Both the position numbers and the translations under genes were made by a program. The notes below the pieces were generated by a model. That model saw only the letters and a program-made list of their open reading frames with translations, was not told the DNA's origin and did not search any database. Below, piece by piece: positions 52,520 to 62,542 of a DNA stretch of 64,000 nucleotides. The stretch comes from Thalassotalea nanhaiensis. GTDB lineage: Bacteria; Pseudomonadota; Gammaproteobacteria; Enterobacterales; Alteromonadaceae. Numbering within the stretch: position 1 is the stretch's first letter; each line of letters begins with the position of its first letter. The stretch covers positions 3,658,001 to 3,722,000 of the forward strand of contig NZ_CP134146.1 in the NCBI RefSeq assembly GCF_031583575.1, in the 5' to 3' direction.

Positions 52520-52868
52520 AACGCTTTCCTCTCTATCTGGAAAATGAATCACAATGAAGTAAATTCACTATCATTATTAAAATTTATCGCGGCGATTATA
52601 CGCGATCCAAGTATAAAACTGAACAAATCAACCAGAAATAGTATTTATATCTGGTATTCACAATAATTATACAACGCTCGATTACTTGTATTGATTATAC
52701 CTAGGTAGTATCGCTCAATATTTAGCTGTTGCATTTTAGCAACATTTCATTGCTGTAATAACCGAACAAAGTTAAGATAAAATAATTCATTAAAATGTTG
52801 ATATTGCTAGTTTTTAAGCTAAATTTAAAGATAGAAAAATAACAATAAAACGCATGGCTTAATACATA
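52520..52868. other. Intergenic region between acnB and the channel gene
   Basis: This AT-rich divergent gap must hold the promoters of acnB and of the channel operon. TGTTGCATTTTAGCAACA is a hairpin (52728-52745). I see no gene or riboswitch. Confidence 0.4.
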
Positions 52869-53567
52869 ATGTCGAAAATGACCCAGCACGATAACTTTAT
52901 TTACCTCACCTACTCTTTAATTTTATTACTTTTGGGTATGGCATTGGCTCAGCAATTTTTTGATCCCTCAGTTCAACGTTTGATGCAATCGGCTACGGTT
53001 GTCACGTTGTTAGTAGCCGTTTGGGGCGTTAAAGATGAACAATATATATTTAGAAAAGCGTTTATCTTCCCCGTCGCAATTATTTTCACCTCGTTGTTAA
53101 GTTATTACCTGGATAATATAGACTTAAATTATGCGCATTTGTTTTTATTATTAGGCTTTTTCATCTCCACCGCCTACCAAACAGCTAAACAAGTGATTTT
53201 TACTGGTGAAATAGATGGTAATAAAATACTCGGTGCGATTTGCCTGTATATTTTATTGGGCTTGATTTGGGCACTACTTTACACCTTGATCCATTTAGCG
53301 TCATTAAATGCATTTAATGGCATGCCCGACAGTAAACTGTGGTATGAAACCATGCCAGATTTTGTATATTTTTCTTTTGTCACCTTAACCACACTTGGTT
53401 TTGGGGACATATCGCCAGCAATGCCTGTCACCAGATTCTTAGTCTATTTTGAGGCAATAGTTGGTCAATTTTACTTAGCGATTTTAGTGGCTAGTTTAGT
53501 CGGATCTAAAATTTCAAATTCTAGCCAAAAACAATCAAATGAAACCCACGAGGCAAACCATGAATAA
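52869..53567 (+). CDS. Ion channel family protein (two-pore-helix potassium channel type)
   Basis: The 232-residue membrane protein has about six hydrophobic helices. The pore and filter read YFSFVTLTTLGFGDISPAMP, with TLGFGD in place of the canonical TVGYGD, flanked by two helices. This is the Ion_trans_2 pattern, so a potassium-selective or related channel is likely. It overlaps the next gene by 8 bases, suggesting a shared operon. Confidence 0.85.
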   Translation: MSKMTQHDNFIYLTYSLILLLLGMALAQQFFDPSVQRLMQSATVVTLLVAVWGVKDEQYIFRKAFIFPVAIIFTSLLSYYLDNIDLNYAHLFLLLGFFISTAYQTAKQVIFTGEIDGNKILGAICLYILLGLIWALLYTLIHLASLNAFNGMPDSKLWYETMPDFVYFSFVTLTTLGFGDISPAMPVTRFLVYFEAIVGQFYLAILVASLVGSKISNSSQKQSNETHEANHE

Positions 53568-54666
53568 CTCTACAAACTCTGCAGAGAGTAAATTATTTTC
53601 TGCCAATATGATTGATGCCGCAATCAAAATAATCGCCATAATGCTTATTGGAACTTGGTGCTTTGACATTTTAAGACCATTTATCATGCCTATGGCATGG
53701 GGGGCTATTATTGCCACTGCACTTTTTCCCTTTTATACAAAAATGGTGAATTGGTTTGGAGGTAAAAAAGGCCTAGCAGCCACAGTGTTTGCCTTGGTCG
53801 GAATTTCCATATTGGTTATCCCTACTGTTACCTTTTCAACGTCAGCTGTAGATTCAATAACCCAGATATCTGAAGGTCTTCAAGAAGGCACTATTGATAT
53901 ACCAGCACCAGATGAAAAAGTTAAAGAATGGCCTTTAGTTGGCGAAAAAATCTACCCAGCCTGGCTTACAGCCTCTGATAACTTAGAGAAATTTGCCAGC
54001 CAATATTCTGAGCAAATTAAAAATACCTTCTCAAAAGTTCTTGGCGCTGCGGCAAGCTTTGGTGGCGTTATTTTACAATTTATTTTATCGGTAATTATTG
54101 CCTCGATGTTTTTAGCTAATTCAGAGTCTTGCACCAAAGGGTGCCATTCATTTATCAGTCGATTAATGGGTGATAAGGCTGATGCGGTACTGAAAAATAC
54201 AGTAGCGACAGTTCGAAGTGTCGGGGCTGGTATTTTAGGTATTGCATTTACTCAAGCGGTATTATCAGGCATTGGTCTAGTCGTAGCTGACATACCTGCT
54301 GCCGGTGTTTGGGTGTTATTAGTATTAATGGTAGCCATCGTGCAATTACCACCAATTATCATTCTAGGCCCAATTGCCGCCTATTATTTTTCAGTAGCTG
54401 ATACAACACCTGCAGTTATTTTTCTGGTTTATTCAATAGTGGTTAGTAGCAGTGATGCTGTATTAAAACCAATATTTTTAGGGCGCGGAACAGACATTCC
54501 TATGTTAGTTATTCTACTCGGTGCTATTGGCGGTATGATAGTTTCAGGTATTATTGGTTTATTTACTGGCGCTGTGATCTTAGCTTTAGGTTACCAGTTG
54601 ATGATGATGTGGTTAGAACAATCAGAGCACGCCAAAAAAGAAACTGCTGCCGAGCAATCTGAATAA
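53560..54666 (+). CDS. AI-2E family transporter (YdiK/PerM-like)
   Basis: The ATG at 53560 (MNNSTNSAESK) is chosen because it follows CACGAGG and overlaps the channel gene by only 8 bases. The 368-residue protein has about eight membrane helices in the AI-2E/PerM arrangement, with the central soluble stretch and the late VVADIPAAGVWVLLVLMVAIVQLPP segment. Members include quorum-signal exporters and sodium/proton antiporters, so the substrate is open. It lies 18 bases before the HlyD-like gene. Confidence 0.85.
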   Translation: MNNSTNSAESKLFSANMIDAAIKIIAIMLIGTWCFDILRPFIMPMAWGAIIATALFPFYTKMVNWFGGKKGLAATVFALVGISILVIPTVTFSTSAVDSITQISEGLQEGTIDIPAPDEKVKEWPLVGEKIYPAWLTASDNLEKFASQYSEQIKNTFSKVLGAAASFGGVILQFILSVIIASMFLANSESCTKGCHSFISRLMGDKADAVLKNTVATVRSVGAGILGIAFTQAVLSGIGLVVADIPAAGVWVLLVLMVAIVQLPPIIILGPIAAYYFSVADTTPAVIFLVYSIVVSSSDAVLKPIFLGRGTDIPMLVILLGAIGGMIVSGIIGLFTGAVILALGYQLMMMWLEQSEHAKKETAAEQSE

Positions 54667-54684
54667 ATATCTATAGGGACTGTA

Positions 54685-55842
54685 ATGACTGACACCAATG
54701 TTGTAAAAAAAGAAGCTAACGAAAAGTTAGACGGGTCAGAGACCACTAATGAAGACGTTAATGAGACGACTAACGAAACTGCCAAGCCAGATTTTGCCCA
54801 ACGATTAAGCAAAATAATACTGAGTTTGGCACTACTTTATTTTCTTTGGTATGTCATTGGTGACAGGCTTACCCCTATTTCAGATCAAGCCCGAGTAAGA
54901 GCATTTGTTATCCCGATTGTGCCGCAAGTATCAGGGCAAATTACTAACATATATGTTGGCGGTGACAAAATAGTTAAAAAGGATGATGTGTTATTTGAAA
55001 TAGATAATCGTGATTTTAAATTTGCGCTTGATAAAGCAAAAGCAAGTTTGGAGTTAACCGGCCAAGAAATTGGAGCTGATACGGCAATGGTAGGCTCTGC
55101 TAAAGCAAGTCTAGACCAAGCCAATGCCGATTTAATCGTAAAACGCATCAACGCTAATCGTGTCTTCGAACTTGAAAAGCAAGGAATTATTTCAGGATTC
55201 GACGGAGACAGAGCTCGTGGCGTATTAACGCAAGCCGAACTTGAAGTAGTTAATGCGCAAGCATCTTATGAAGAAGCGCAACAAAAACTTGGTAAACAAG
55301 GAGAGAACAATCCTAAGCTACTCAGTGCATTAGCTGAAGTTTCGACAGCCCAGTTAAATTTAGACAGAACAATCATCAAAGCGCCAAACGATGGTGTTAT
55401 CTCTTATGCGAAAGTAAATGTTGGTTATTATGCTGCGCAAGGCAGTAAGATAATGACCTTTATATCAAATCAATATGTTTGGATTGAAGCTAGCTTTAGA
55501 GAAAATAGTTTAGGTAATCTTAAATCAGGAGATCCGGTAGATATTGTTTTAGATTCGGCTCCCGGACAAGTGTTTGCCGGCGAAGTTATCACCATAGGCT
55601 TTGGCGTAAGTTTTGACAAAAGCCAACCAGGTGACCTGCCAACCCCCGAAAAGCCGCAAGGATGGATGAGAGATCCACAACGCTTTACCACCATAATAAA
55701 GTTTACCGATGAACCAGATAAACGATTACTTAGAGAAGGTGGGCAAGCCGATGTAATAGCTTACACCGGAGACAGTTTTATTTTTAATACATTAGGTAAA
55801 ATATGGGTAAGGATCACCAGCTTCTTAACGTATTTGTACTAA
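54685..55842 (+). CDS. HlyD/EmrA-type membrane fusion protein
   Basis: The 385-residue protein has an acidic cytoplasmic N-terminus, one membrane helix (about 50-66), the lipoyl half VRAFVIPIVPQVSGQITNIYVGGDKIVKKDDVLFEID and a coiled coil. The second half carries LNLDRTIIKAPNDGVISYAKVNVGYYA. It resembles AaeA/EmrA adaptors. The next gene starts 3 bases later and encodes a DUF2955 membrane protein, which is likely its partner in efflux of small aromatic or acidic compounds. Confidence 0.88.
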   Translation: MTDTNVVKKEANEKLDGSETTNEDVNETTNETAKPDFAQRLSKIILSLALLYFLWYVIGDRLTPISDQARVRAFVIPIVPQVSGQITNIYVGGDKIVKKDDVLFEIDNRDFKFALDKAKASLELTGQEIGADTAMVGSAKASLDQANADLIVKRINANRVFELEKQGIISGFDGDRARGVLTQAELEVVNAQASYEEAQQKLGKQGENNPKLLSALAEVSTAQLNLDRTIIKAPNDGVISYAKVNVGYYAAQGSKIMTFISNQYVWIEASFRENSLGNLKSGDPVDIVLDSAPGQVFAGEVITIGFGVSFDKSQPGDLPTPEKPQGWMRDPQRFTTIIKFTDEPDKRLLREGGQADVIAYTGDSFIFNTLGKIWVRITSFLTYLY

Positions 55843-55845
55843 TTT

Positions 55846-56898
55846 ATGATCGCAGCATTCAATAACGCACTGCACCAACAAACACCAGAGCGAATAAGGA
55901 TCATTCGCTTTACGGTGGGTTTAACCTTGGCTATTGCCATTTCATTTGGTTTTAACTGGCCATTGGCGTTTATAACCGCGGTTTTCACTGCCAAATTTTT
56001 AGGGACTGATGCAGAAAAACTTCCCTTTAAAGTATTACTGGGTATTTTCATTGTTAGCCTTACCGCGTTTTGTGCCGGAATATTAGTCACTCGTTTCTTA
56101 TTGCCCTTCCCTATTGTGTTTATTTTGATCATGACATTGATCATATTTTTAGTGTCTTATTGGGGCTATTCTGGTGGCAATGATTTTGTTATCACTATGT
56201 TGTTAGTAGGCTTTACTTTGGTCCCTATGCTTGGCTTATTTAAACAAGAAGTAGCCAGCGTAGTAACAATCGGTTTTTTATTTTCATGCTTAATGGCGTT
56301 GGTAATTACTATGATCATGCATGAACTAATTCCTGATAAACCAAATACACAATACAAAGATAAAGAAGAAAAAGAAGGCTTGAAACTGCAGTCTACTCGC
56401 TTCCAGTTAGCGTTATTGAGCACGATTATTATCATGCCAGCCATCGTATTTTTCTTTTATTTTGGGCTAACAAGTTCAATGCTAATTTTAGTATTCATCG
56501 CTATTTTGGCGCAAAAACCAGATTTACTCATGGGCATGCAAGGTAGTAAAGCACTATTAGTTGGTAATACAATTGGTGGCTTAGTTGCTATAGCAGTCTA
56601 TAAGCTCTTGCTTATTGCCCCAACTTATACAGCGTTAGTATTATTGTTTGCTGTGGTAAATATATATTTTGCCAAGCTGATTTTTTCAGATAAACCTCTT
56701 GCACCGCTATTTGCCATGGCCATTACCACGGTGATCATCCTGATTTCATCAGGGAGTACAGGAGATGCAGGTGCGGGCGGAAAATTTTATATTCGGATAT
56801 TACAAATTGGTGCTGCCTGTGGATATATTATCTTTGCAACATACCTTACCGCGCCATTACTTACCCAAATAAAATCGGCCTACAAAGCCAAAATTTAA
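55846..56898 (+). CDS. DUF2955 (FUSC-like) membrane protein
   Basis: The 350-residue protein has about ten hydrophobic helices in two blocks split by a short polar loop (PNTQYKDKEEKEGLK). This is the DUF2955 layout, related to AaeB/FUSC exporters. It is almost always found next to a HlyD-type adaptor, as here. A tripartite-style export role is inferred; the substrate is unknown. Confidence 0.82.
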   Translation: MIAAFNNALHQQTPERIRIIRFTVGLTLAIAISFGFNWPLAFITAVFTAKFLGTDAEKLPFKVLLGIFIVSLTAFCAGILVTRFLLPFPIVFILIMTLIIFLVSYWGYSGGNDFVITMLLVGFTLVPMLGLFKQEVASVVTIGFLFSCLMALVITMIMHELIPDKPNTQYKDKEEKEGLKLQSTRFQLALLSTIIIMPAIVFFFYFGLTSSMLILVFIAILAQKPDLLMGMQGSKALLVGNTIGGLVAIAVYKLLLIAPTYTALVLLFAVVNIYFAKLIFSDKPLAPLFAMAITTVIILISSGSTGDAGAGGKFYIRILQIGAACGYIIFATYLTAPLLTQIKSAYKAKI

Positions 56899-56948
56899 AA
56901 TGATTCTATAATTGAGTCATTATCAACAAAAATATAAGGCATTCTTAG

Positions 56949-57941
56949 ATGAAACAAATAACTGTGTTTTTATCTACAATACTGTTACTTATTTCGTGCT
57001 CTACTCAAAGTACAGACCCTGTTGAAACATCTGCTGAAATACAAACATTTCAAGCGCCAGTAGCTGATAACGAGTTACTTCGCTTCGCAATTATTGGCGA
57101 CCTTACCGGCGGCGAACGTCAAGGCGTGTTTAATGTTGGCGCAGAAAGTATTTATGCGATGAAACCTGACTTTATTATGAGTATTGGCGACCTGATTGAA
57201 GGTGGAACAAAAGATATCGTTCAAATGGATAAAGAATGGCAGGCATTTAATAGCAAACTAAATAACCGTGACATTGCATTTTACCCAACAGTAGGAAATC
57301 ACGACATTTCAAATACAACAATGCGCAAATGGTATGAAGAAACGATTGGTCCGCGTTATTATCATTTTGTTTTTAAAAATGCGCTATTTTTAGTGCTCGA
57401 CAGCGAAGATTTTAGCCACGACTTTTTCAGCGAATTGCAAATGAAACGTGATGAAGCAATTAAAGTGTACAAAAAAGATCCTAATGACTTTCCTTATACT
57501 GAATACGCACAAATGGATCAGCGTAAGTTTGGTGAAATAAGTGATAGGCAAACCGACTATTTCAAAACAGTAATTAATGATAATAAAGATGTTCGTTGGA
57601 CATTTTTATTCATGCATAAACCCGTTTGGCAAGATGGTAAAAAGAAAAACTTTAAAAAGCTGGAACAAGCTCTGAAAGGTAATAACTACACAGTTTTTAA
57701 CGGCCATGTTCATTCATATAAATATACCAAACGATTAGGGCAAGACTATATTCAAATTGCGACGACTGGTGGAGAAATGAATGCCAGAGATGGTATTAAT
57801 ATGGATCATATTATGTGGGTTGGACTAAAGGGGAATACTCCGAGTTATTTAAATATCAAACTTAATGGTATGGCTGATAAAACTGGTAAAGCACCGGCAG
57901 ATGGCGATAAACTCTGCTTAAATGCAGATGGTTGTAACTAA
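56949..57941 (+). CDS. Lipoprotein metallophosphoesterase
   Basis: The 330-residue protein has a signal peptide with lipobox LLISC. The calcineurin-like motifs are IGDLTGG, SIGDLIEGG, VGNHDIS and FNGHVHSY, so the two-metal site is complete except that the first motif is GDLT rather than GDxH. It would act outside the inner membrane on phosphate esters. It is a single gene 50 bases after the DUF2955 gene, and possibly in the same transcript. Confidence 0.86.
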   Translation: MKQITVFLSTILLLISCSTQSTDPVETSAEIQTFQAPVADNELLRFAIIGDLTGGERQGVFNVGAESIYAMKPDFIMSIGDLIEGGTKDIVQMDKEWQAFNSKLNNRDIAFYPTVGNHDISNTTMRKWYEETIGPRYYHFVFKNALFLVLDSEDFSHDFFSELQMKRDEAIKVYKKDPNDFPYTEYAQMDQRKFGEISDRQTDYFKTVINDNKDVRWTFLFMHKPVWQDGKKKNFKKLEQALKGNNYTVFNGHVHSYKYTKRLGQDYIQIATTGGEMNARDGINMDHIMWVGLKGNTPSYLNIKLNGMADKTGKAPADGDKLCLNADGCN

Positions 57942-58258
57942 CTTCCCTTAAGTAGCAGCACTTATTTAGTATTTCTATTTTCCGAGTTGATATTAGCGAG
58001 CAAATTACAATTTACTACAATACTCAACAAAACACGTATAGGAATACTAGTATGCGGTACGTTAAACTCGCCGCATAAAAACCTATCTAAATTTGTTTAA
58101 AAGCATGTTCATGACTTCAAGAATATGAATTCACTGCACTAGTTTCATACTTGAAACATACTTTTAAGATTAAACATTGGCATTTGCTTTTTTAGCAGAT
58201 GCCAAAATTATTATATGTTGAATTTAACTATTCATCTGTTTAACTTAAGGTAATCATA
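57942..58258. other. Intergenic region with two hairpins
   Basis: No gene is seen. TATGCGG/CCGCATA (58051-58077) and TTGGCATTTGCT/AGCAGATGCCAA (58177-58205) can fold. Neither has a T run, but the first may end the phosphoesterase transcript. Confidence 0.45.
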
Positions 58259-58771
58259 ATGTTGAAAAAACTTACAGTTGCTTGTTATGGACTAGCCCTA
58301 ATAGCATGTACTTCGCACATCGCTCACGCATCAGATAAAAAGCACTTCCCAGGGATATTCATTGGCGCAACGACAATAGAAAGTCAAACTGACTTTTCAT
58401 ATGGTTTCGAATACGAATATAAGTTCAATAGCAAATGGGGCGCTGGCCTTACTTGGGAAAAAACCGAAGACGCGCATGAAGGCGCTGGCGTAGAAGTCGC
58501 ACTGGCATCGATATATTTTCATCCTACCGAGCACTTACGATTAGGCGCAGGTTTTGGACAAGAAGAAGTAGGTGCTGTGCCCGCTACTGCAGGTCATCAT
58601 CAATCAGATGAATCCCATGGACATCCAAGTCATGAAGAAGATTTGTATCGACTATCTGCCAGTTATGCAATTCCGTTAGGGAGTTTTGAACTTGAACCAA
58701 CAATTGCAGCAGATTTTGTTGATGGTGAAACATCTACCGTTGTAGGTATTGCTGTAGTTAGACCGTTTTAG
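58259..58771 (+). CDS. Small outer-membrane beta-barrel-like protein
   Basis: The 170-residue precursor has a signal peptide (cleavage after SHIAHA). The mature part alternates polar and hydrophobic residues in strands (YGFEYEYKFNSKWGAGLTW, LRLGAGFGQEEVG, YRLSASYAIPLGSFELEP) and ends in VVRPF, a C-terminal Phe typical of outer-membrane barrels. A His-rich loop (AGHHQSDESHGHPSHEED) could bind metal. Function unknown; it resembles small porin-like proteins. Confidence 0.7.
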   Translation: MLKKLTVACYGLALIACTSHIAHASDKKHFPGIFIGATTIESQTDFSYGFEYEYKFNSKWGAGLTWEKTEDAHEGAGVEVALASIYFHPTEHLRLGAGFGQEEVGAVPATAGHHQSDESHGHPSHEEDLYRLSASYAIPLGSFELEPTIAADFVDGETSTVVGIAVVRPF

Positions 58772-58786
58772 ATCTAATAAACAATT

Positions 58787-58935
58787 CCTCTATTTCCTCC
58801 ATCCATGGTACGAGAGGATAAGCACCTCCAACTGAAAACCCTCTCTTTGCCCCGTCCATGGTACGAGAGGATAAGCACTTCCAACTGAAAACCCTCTCTT
58901 TGCCCCGTCCATGGTACGAGAGGATAAGCACTTCC
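58787..58935. repeat. 53-bp tandem repeat, about 2.8 copies
   Basis: CCATGGTACGAGAGGATAAG starts at 58803, 58856 and 58909, so the period is 53 bases. The copies are almost identical. The third copy is cut off after CACTTCCA. The repeat lies between the barrel-protein gene and the lpd terminator. Confidence 0.9.
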
Positions 58936-58941
58936 ATGTGC

Positions 58942-58969
58942 AAAAACGCCAGCTAATGCTGGCGTTTTT
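58942..58969. terminator. Terminator of lpd
   Basis: AAAAACGCCAGC and GCTGGCGTTTTT with a TAAT loop form a perfect stem flanked by A and T runs. It can end transcripts from both sides, lpd from the right and the barrel-protein gene from the left. Confidence 0.92.
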
Positions 58970-58990
58970 ATAATCTAAGTTAAAGCGAAA

Positions 58991-60424
58991 TTACTTTTTC
59001 TTTTTCACTGCTTTTGCATTTGGAAGGTCAGTAATTGAGCCTTCAAATATTTCTGCAGCTAAACCGATTGATTCGTTCAACGTTGGGTGAGCATGAATTG
59101 TTAAACCAACATCTTCAGCATCAGCGCCCATTTCTACGGCTAAACAAATTTCGCCAAGCATTTCACCGGCATTGATACCAACGATAGCACCACCTAAAAC
59201 ACGGCCAGTGTCTTTTTCGAAGATCATTTTAGTTTTACCTTCAGTACGCGCTGAAGCTATAGCACGACCTGAAGCCGCCCATGGGAAGTTAGCAACTTCA
59301 ATGTTTAAACCTTGCTCTTTTGCTTCACGTTCAGTAACACCAACCCAAGCCATTTCTGGATCAGTATAAGCAATTGAAGGAATACAACGAGGATCAAATA
59401 TGTGTTTCTTACCAGAGATAACTTCTGCTGCACAATGAGCTTCATGAACCGCTTTATGAGCTAGCATAGGTTGACCAACAACATCACCGATAGCGAAGAT
59501 GTGAGGCACGTTAGTACGTAATTCATTAGATACGTTGATGAAACCACGCTCGTCAACATTAACACCTGCTTTGTCAGCAGCAACTAAGTGACCATTTGGC
59601 TTACGGCCAACAGCAACTAAAATTTTGTCGTAACGTACTTGCTCTGCAGGTGCGTTTTTACCTTCAAAAGTAACGTATAAACCATCTTCTTTAGCGTCAA
59701 CAGCAACAACTTTAGTAGACAACATGATGTTGAACTTCTTCTTGTTGTAGTTAGTGTAAACTTTAACGATGTCTTTATCAGCTGCAGGTACTAATTGGTC
59801 AGCAAACTCAACAACAGAAACGTTAGAGCCTAGCGCTGAGTAAACTGTCCCCATTTCTAAACCGATGATACCACCACCTAGAACTAACATTTCACCAGGT
59901 ACGTCTTGTAATTCAAGTGCGCCAGTTGAATCGATAACACGTGGGTCATCGTTAGGAATAAATGGCAAATCAATTACTGATGAACCAGCAGCGATAATTG
60001 CGTTGTCAAACGTAATGTTGGTAACGGTACCGTCACTTGCTTCAACTGCAATAGTTTTGTCTGATGTAAATTTACCAAAACCAGTAACTGTTTTTACTTT
60101 ACGCGCTTTAGACATTCCGCCTAAACCACCAGTAAGTTGACCAATTACGTCTTCTTTCCAGCTGCGAATTTTGTCTAAATCAATTTTTGGAGTGCCAAAC
60201 GTAACACCGTGTGATGCCATTGCAGCAGCATCATCGATTACTTTAGCAACATGAAGTAATGCTTTAGAAGGAATACAACCTACGTTCAAACAAACACCAC
60301 CAAGTGTAGCGCGGCTTTCTACTAATACTACGTCTAAACCAAGATCAGCAGCACGGAAAGCTGCAGAATAGCCACCAGGGCCAGCGCCTAAAACAACGAC
60401 TTGGGTTTTAATATCGTTACTCAT
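58991..60424 (-). CDS. lpd: Dihydrolipoyl dehydrogenase
   Basis: The 477-residue flavoprotein has the FAD motif GAGPGGYSAAFRAADLG, the redox disulfide GGVCLNVGCIPSKALL, a second GGGIIGLEMG NAD motif and the C-terminal HAHPTLNES base region. It is the E3 subunit of the pyruvate and 2-oxoglutarate dehydrogenase complexes and reoxidises the lipoyl groups. It lies downstream of aceE-aceF, with a 439-base gap that may allow separate expression. Confidence 0.96.
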   Translation of the reverse strand: MSNDIKTQVVVLGAGPGGYSAAFRAADLGLDVVLVESRATLGGVCLNVGCIPSKALLHVAKVIDDAAAMASHGVTFGTPKIDLDKIRSWKEDVIGQLTGGLGGMSKARKVKTVTGFGKFTSDKTIAVEASDGTVTNITFDNAIIAAGSSVIDLPFIPNDDPRVIDSTGALELQDVPGEMLVLGGGIIGLEMGTVYSALGSNVSVVEFADQLVPAADKDIVKVYTNYNKKKFNIMLSTKVVAVDAKEDGLYVTFEGKNAPAEQVRYDKILVAVGRKPNGHLVAADKAGVNVDERGFINVSNELRTNVPHIFAIGDVVGQPMLAHKAVHEAHCAAEVISGKKHIFDPRCIPSIAYTDPEMAWVGVTEREAKEQGLNIEVANFPWAASGRAIASARTEGKTKMIFEKDTGRVLGGAIVGINAGEMLGEICLAVEMGADAEDVGLTIHAHPTLNESIGLAAEIFEGSITDLPNAKAVKKKK

Positions 60425-60863
60425 GTTTACCTCAAATACCTATAAATAATTGGCTAACTTGATTGTAAGTGAGCCATTTTATATCACCCCTAAAAAGTAG
60501 GCATGACATGTATGAATTTAAACTCTTTATAATCGCCGCAAAGCGATATTTTTTTCACCATATACCTAAATTTTTAAATCAATTTACGTATAGGTGCATT
60601 TTCGGGGGCAAGTTTACATGCTGTGACAAAAAATCGCCAACTTTTAAGTCAAAATTAGTAAACTTTTAGACTTAAGTTGTATGTTTTCATTGGCACTTAC
60701 AACTAAATACATTTATTACCAAATAACTTAGTTGATAAATCTGCTTTAACAAGCCTTTACTATGTATCAGAATCCTATAAATAAAATTAATAGGAATGGA
60801 TACTAGTTACTTTTGCTTAGCTGTTAGTTCTTACCCTAACAACTAAGCAAATATCTATAATAA
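60425..60863. other. Intergenic region between aceF and lpd
   Basis: No gene is seen in this 439-base gap. A hairpin with a 15-bp, one-mismatch stem (TTGCTTAGCTGTTAG at 60813-60827 with 60836-60850) lies 14 bases after aceF. It has no T run and may act as an attenuator or stability element. The lpd promoter is expected near the right side of lpd, but I could not pinpoint it. Confidence 0.45.
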
Positions 60864-62519
60864 CTATAGAATTAACTGACGAATATCAGTCATTACTGAC
60901 GCTAAGTGCACAGTAAAGCGTGCTGCTAAAGCGCCATCAATTACACGGTGATCATATGACAAAGATAATGGCAACATTAACTTAGGCTCAAAATCTTTAC
61001 CGTTCCACTTAGGCTTCATTTCAGACTTAGATACACCTAAAATACCAACCTCTTGACCGTTAATAATTGGTGTAAACGCTGTACCACCAATACCGCCAAG
61101 GCTAGAGATAGTAAAACAGCCACCTTGCATATCTGCAGCTTTCAACTTACCTTCACGGGCTTTAAGACTTATTTCTAATAACTCTTTAGATAACTGGTGA
61201 ATGCCTTTTTGGTCAACATCGCGTACCACTGGTACTACTAAGCCATTTGGCGTATCTACCGCAACACCAATGTTGATGTATTTCTTCATGATCAAGCTTT
61301 CACCGTCTTCACTCAAGCTTGAGTTAAATACCGGGAATTCGCGTAATGCATCTGCTACGGCTTTTAAAATAAACACCAATGGCGTTATTTTAAAACCAAG
61401 CTTTTTCTTTTCAGCAATCACGTTTTGTTCTTTACGGAATGCTTCAACGTTGGTGATATCGGCTTCATCAAACTGAGTTACGTGTGGAACCGTTACCCAA
61501 CTGCGGTGTAAAAATGGTCCAGAGATCTTCTGAATTCGACTTAATGGTAATGTTTCAATTTCACCAAATTTAGAGAAATCGATAGATTTAGCACCAATAA
61601 CTTGTAAACCACCAGCACCACCTGAAACAGACGTGTTAGCGGTAGCTTTAGGACGTGATAATTCGTATTTAACGTAAGACTGAACATCTTCTTTTAAAAT
61701 ACGACCTTTATTACCAGTACCTTTAACCAATGTTAAATCAACACCAAATTCACGGCCGATGCGACGAATTGAAGGTGATGCGTAAATATGACCTTGGCTT
61801 TGCTTAGTACCCGCACTTGGGTGATGCGGTACCGGCGCAGCTTTTGGTGCAACCGGAGCTGCAGGTGCAACAACAGTAGTCTCTTTTACTGGCTCCGGTG
61901 CTGCAACAGGCTCTGGAGCAACTGCGCCAGATGTTGTTTCAAGCATAATCACTAAGCTGCCTTGCTTAACTTTATCGCCAGTAGCCACTTTAACTTCAAC
62001 AACCGTACCGGCTTCAGGGCTTGGTACATCCATTGTTGCTTTGTCAGTTTCAAGAGTAATTAAACCATCTTCAGCTTCGATAACATCGCCCGCAGCAACT
62101 AATACTTCAATAACGTCAACTTCACCGTCTTCGCCAATATCAGGTACTGTAACTTCAATTACCGCACTTGCAGCAGGAGCCGCTGCAGCAACAGGAGCTG
62201 GCGCAGCTTCAACTACAGGAGTAGGTTCTACGGCAACAGGTGCAGCAGGAGCTTCAACCTCAGCCGCTGGTGCATCCGCACCAGCTACTTCAATCATTAC
62301 AACTAAATCACCTTCGTTAATTTTGTCTCCAACAGCAACTTTAATTTCAGTGATAGTACCTGCAAATGGTGCAGGAATATCCATAGAAGCCTTGTCAGTT
62401 TCTACACTTACCAGTGCATCTTCAACTTCTACTGTATCGCCAACGGCAACACATAATTCAATAATTTCAACTTCATCGCCACCAACATCAGGGACTAGAA
62501 CTTGTTTAATATCAGACAT
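60864..62519 (-). CDS. aceF: Pyruvate dehydrogenase E2, dihydrolipoyl acetyltransferase
   Basis: The 551-residue protein has two N-terminal lipoyl domains with lipoylated Lys in ETDKASMD and ETDKATMD, separated by Ala/Pro-rich linkers. Next come a peripheral subunit-binding domain ([17 protein letters not shown]) and the catalytic domain ending in [14 protein letters not shown]. coli AceF has three lipoyl domains; this one has two. It forms the core of the pyruvate dehydrogenase complex. It begins 23 bases after aceE. Confidence 0.97.
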   Translation of the reverse strand: MSDIKQVLVPDVGGDEVEIIELCVAVGDTVEVEDALVSVETDKASMDIPAPFAGTITEIKVAVGDKINEGDLVVMIEVAGADAPAAEVEAPAAPVAVEPTPVVEAAPAPVAAAAPAASAVIEVTVPDIGEDGEVDVIEVLVAAGDVIEAEDGLITLETDKATMDVPSPEAGTVVEVKVATGDKVKQGSLVIMLETTSGAVAPEPVAAPEPVKETTVVAPAAPVAPKAAPVPHHPSAGTKQSQGHIYASPSIRRIGREFGVDLTLVKGTGNKGRILKEDVQSYVKYELSRPKATANTSVSGGAGGLQVIGAKSIDFSKFGEIETLPLSRIQKISGPFLHRSWVTVPHVTQFDEADITNVEAFRKEQNVIAEKKKLGFKITPLVFILKAVADALREFPVFNSSLSEDGESLIMKKYINIGVAVDTPNGLVVPVVRDVDQKGIHQLSKELLEISLKAREGKLKAADMQGGCFTISSLGGIGGTAFTPIINGQEVGILGVSKSEMKPKWNGKDFEPKLMLPLSLSYDHRVIDGALAARFTVHLASVMTDIRQLIL

Positions 62520-62542
62520 CTGTATTTTCCTTCTCTAGCCAA

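Noticed and set aside
62041-62538. A 165-codon Thr/Ser/Ala-rich frame opposite aceF
   Set aside because: It is the complement of the Ala/Pro-rich linkers and lipoyl domains of aceF, and its low-complexity composition is explained by that.
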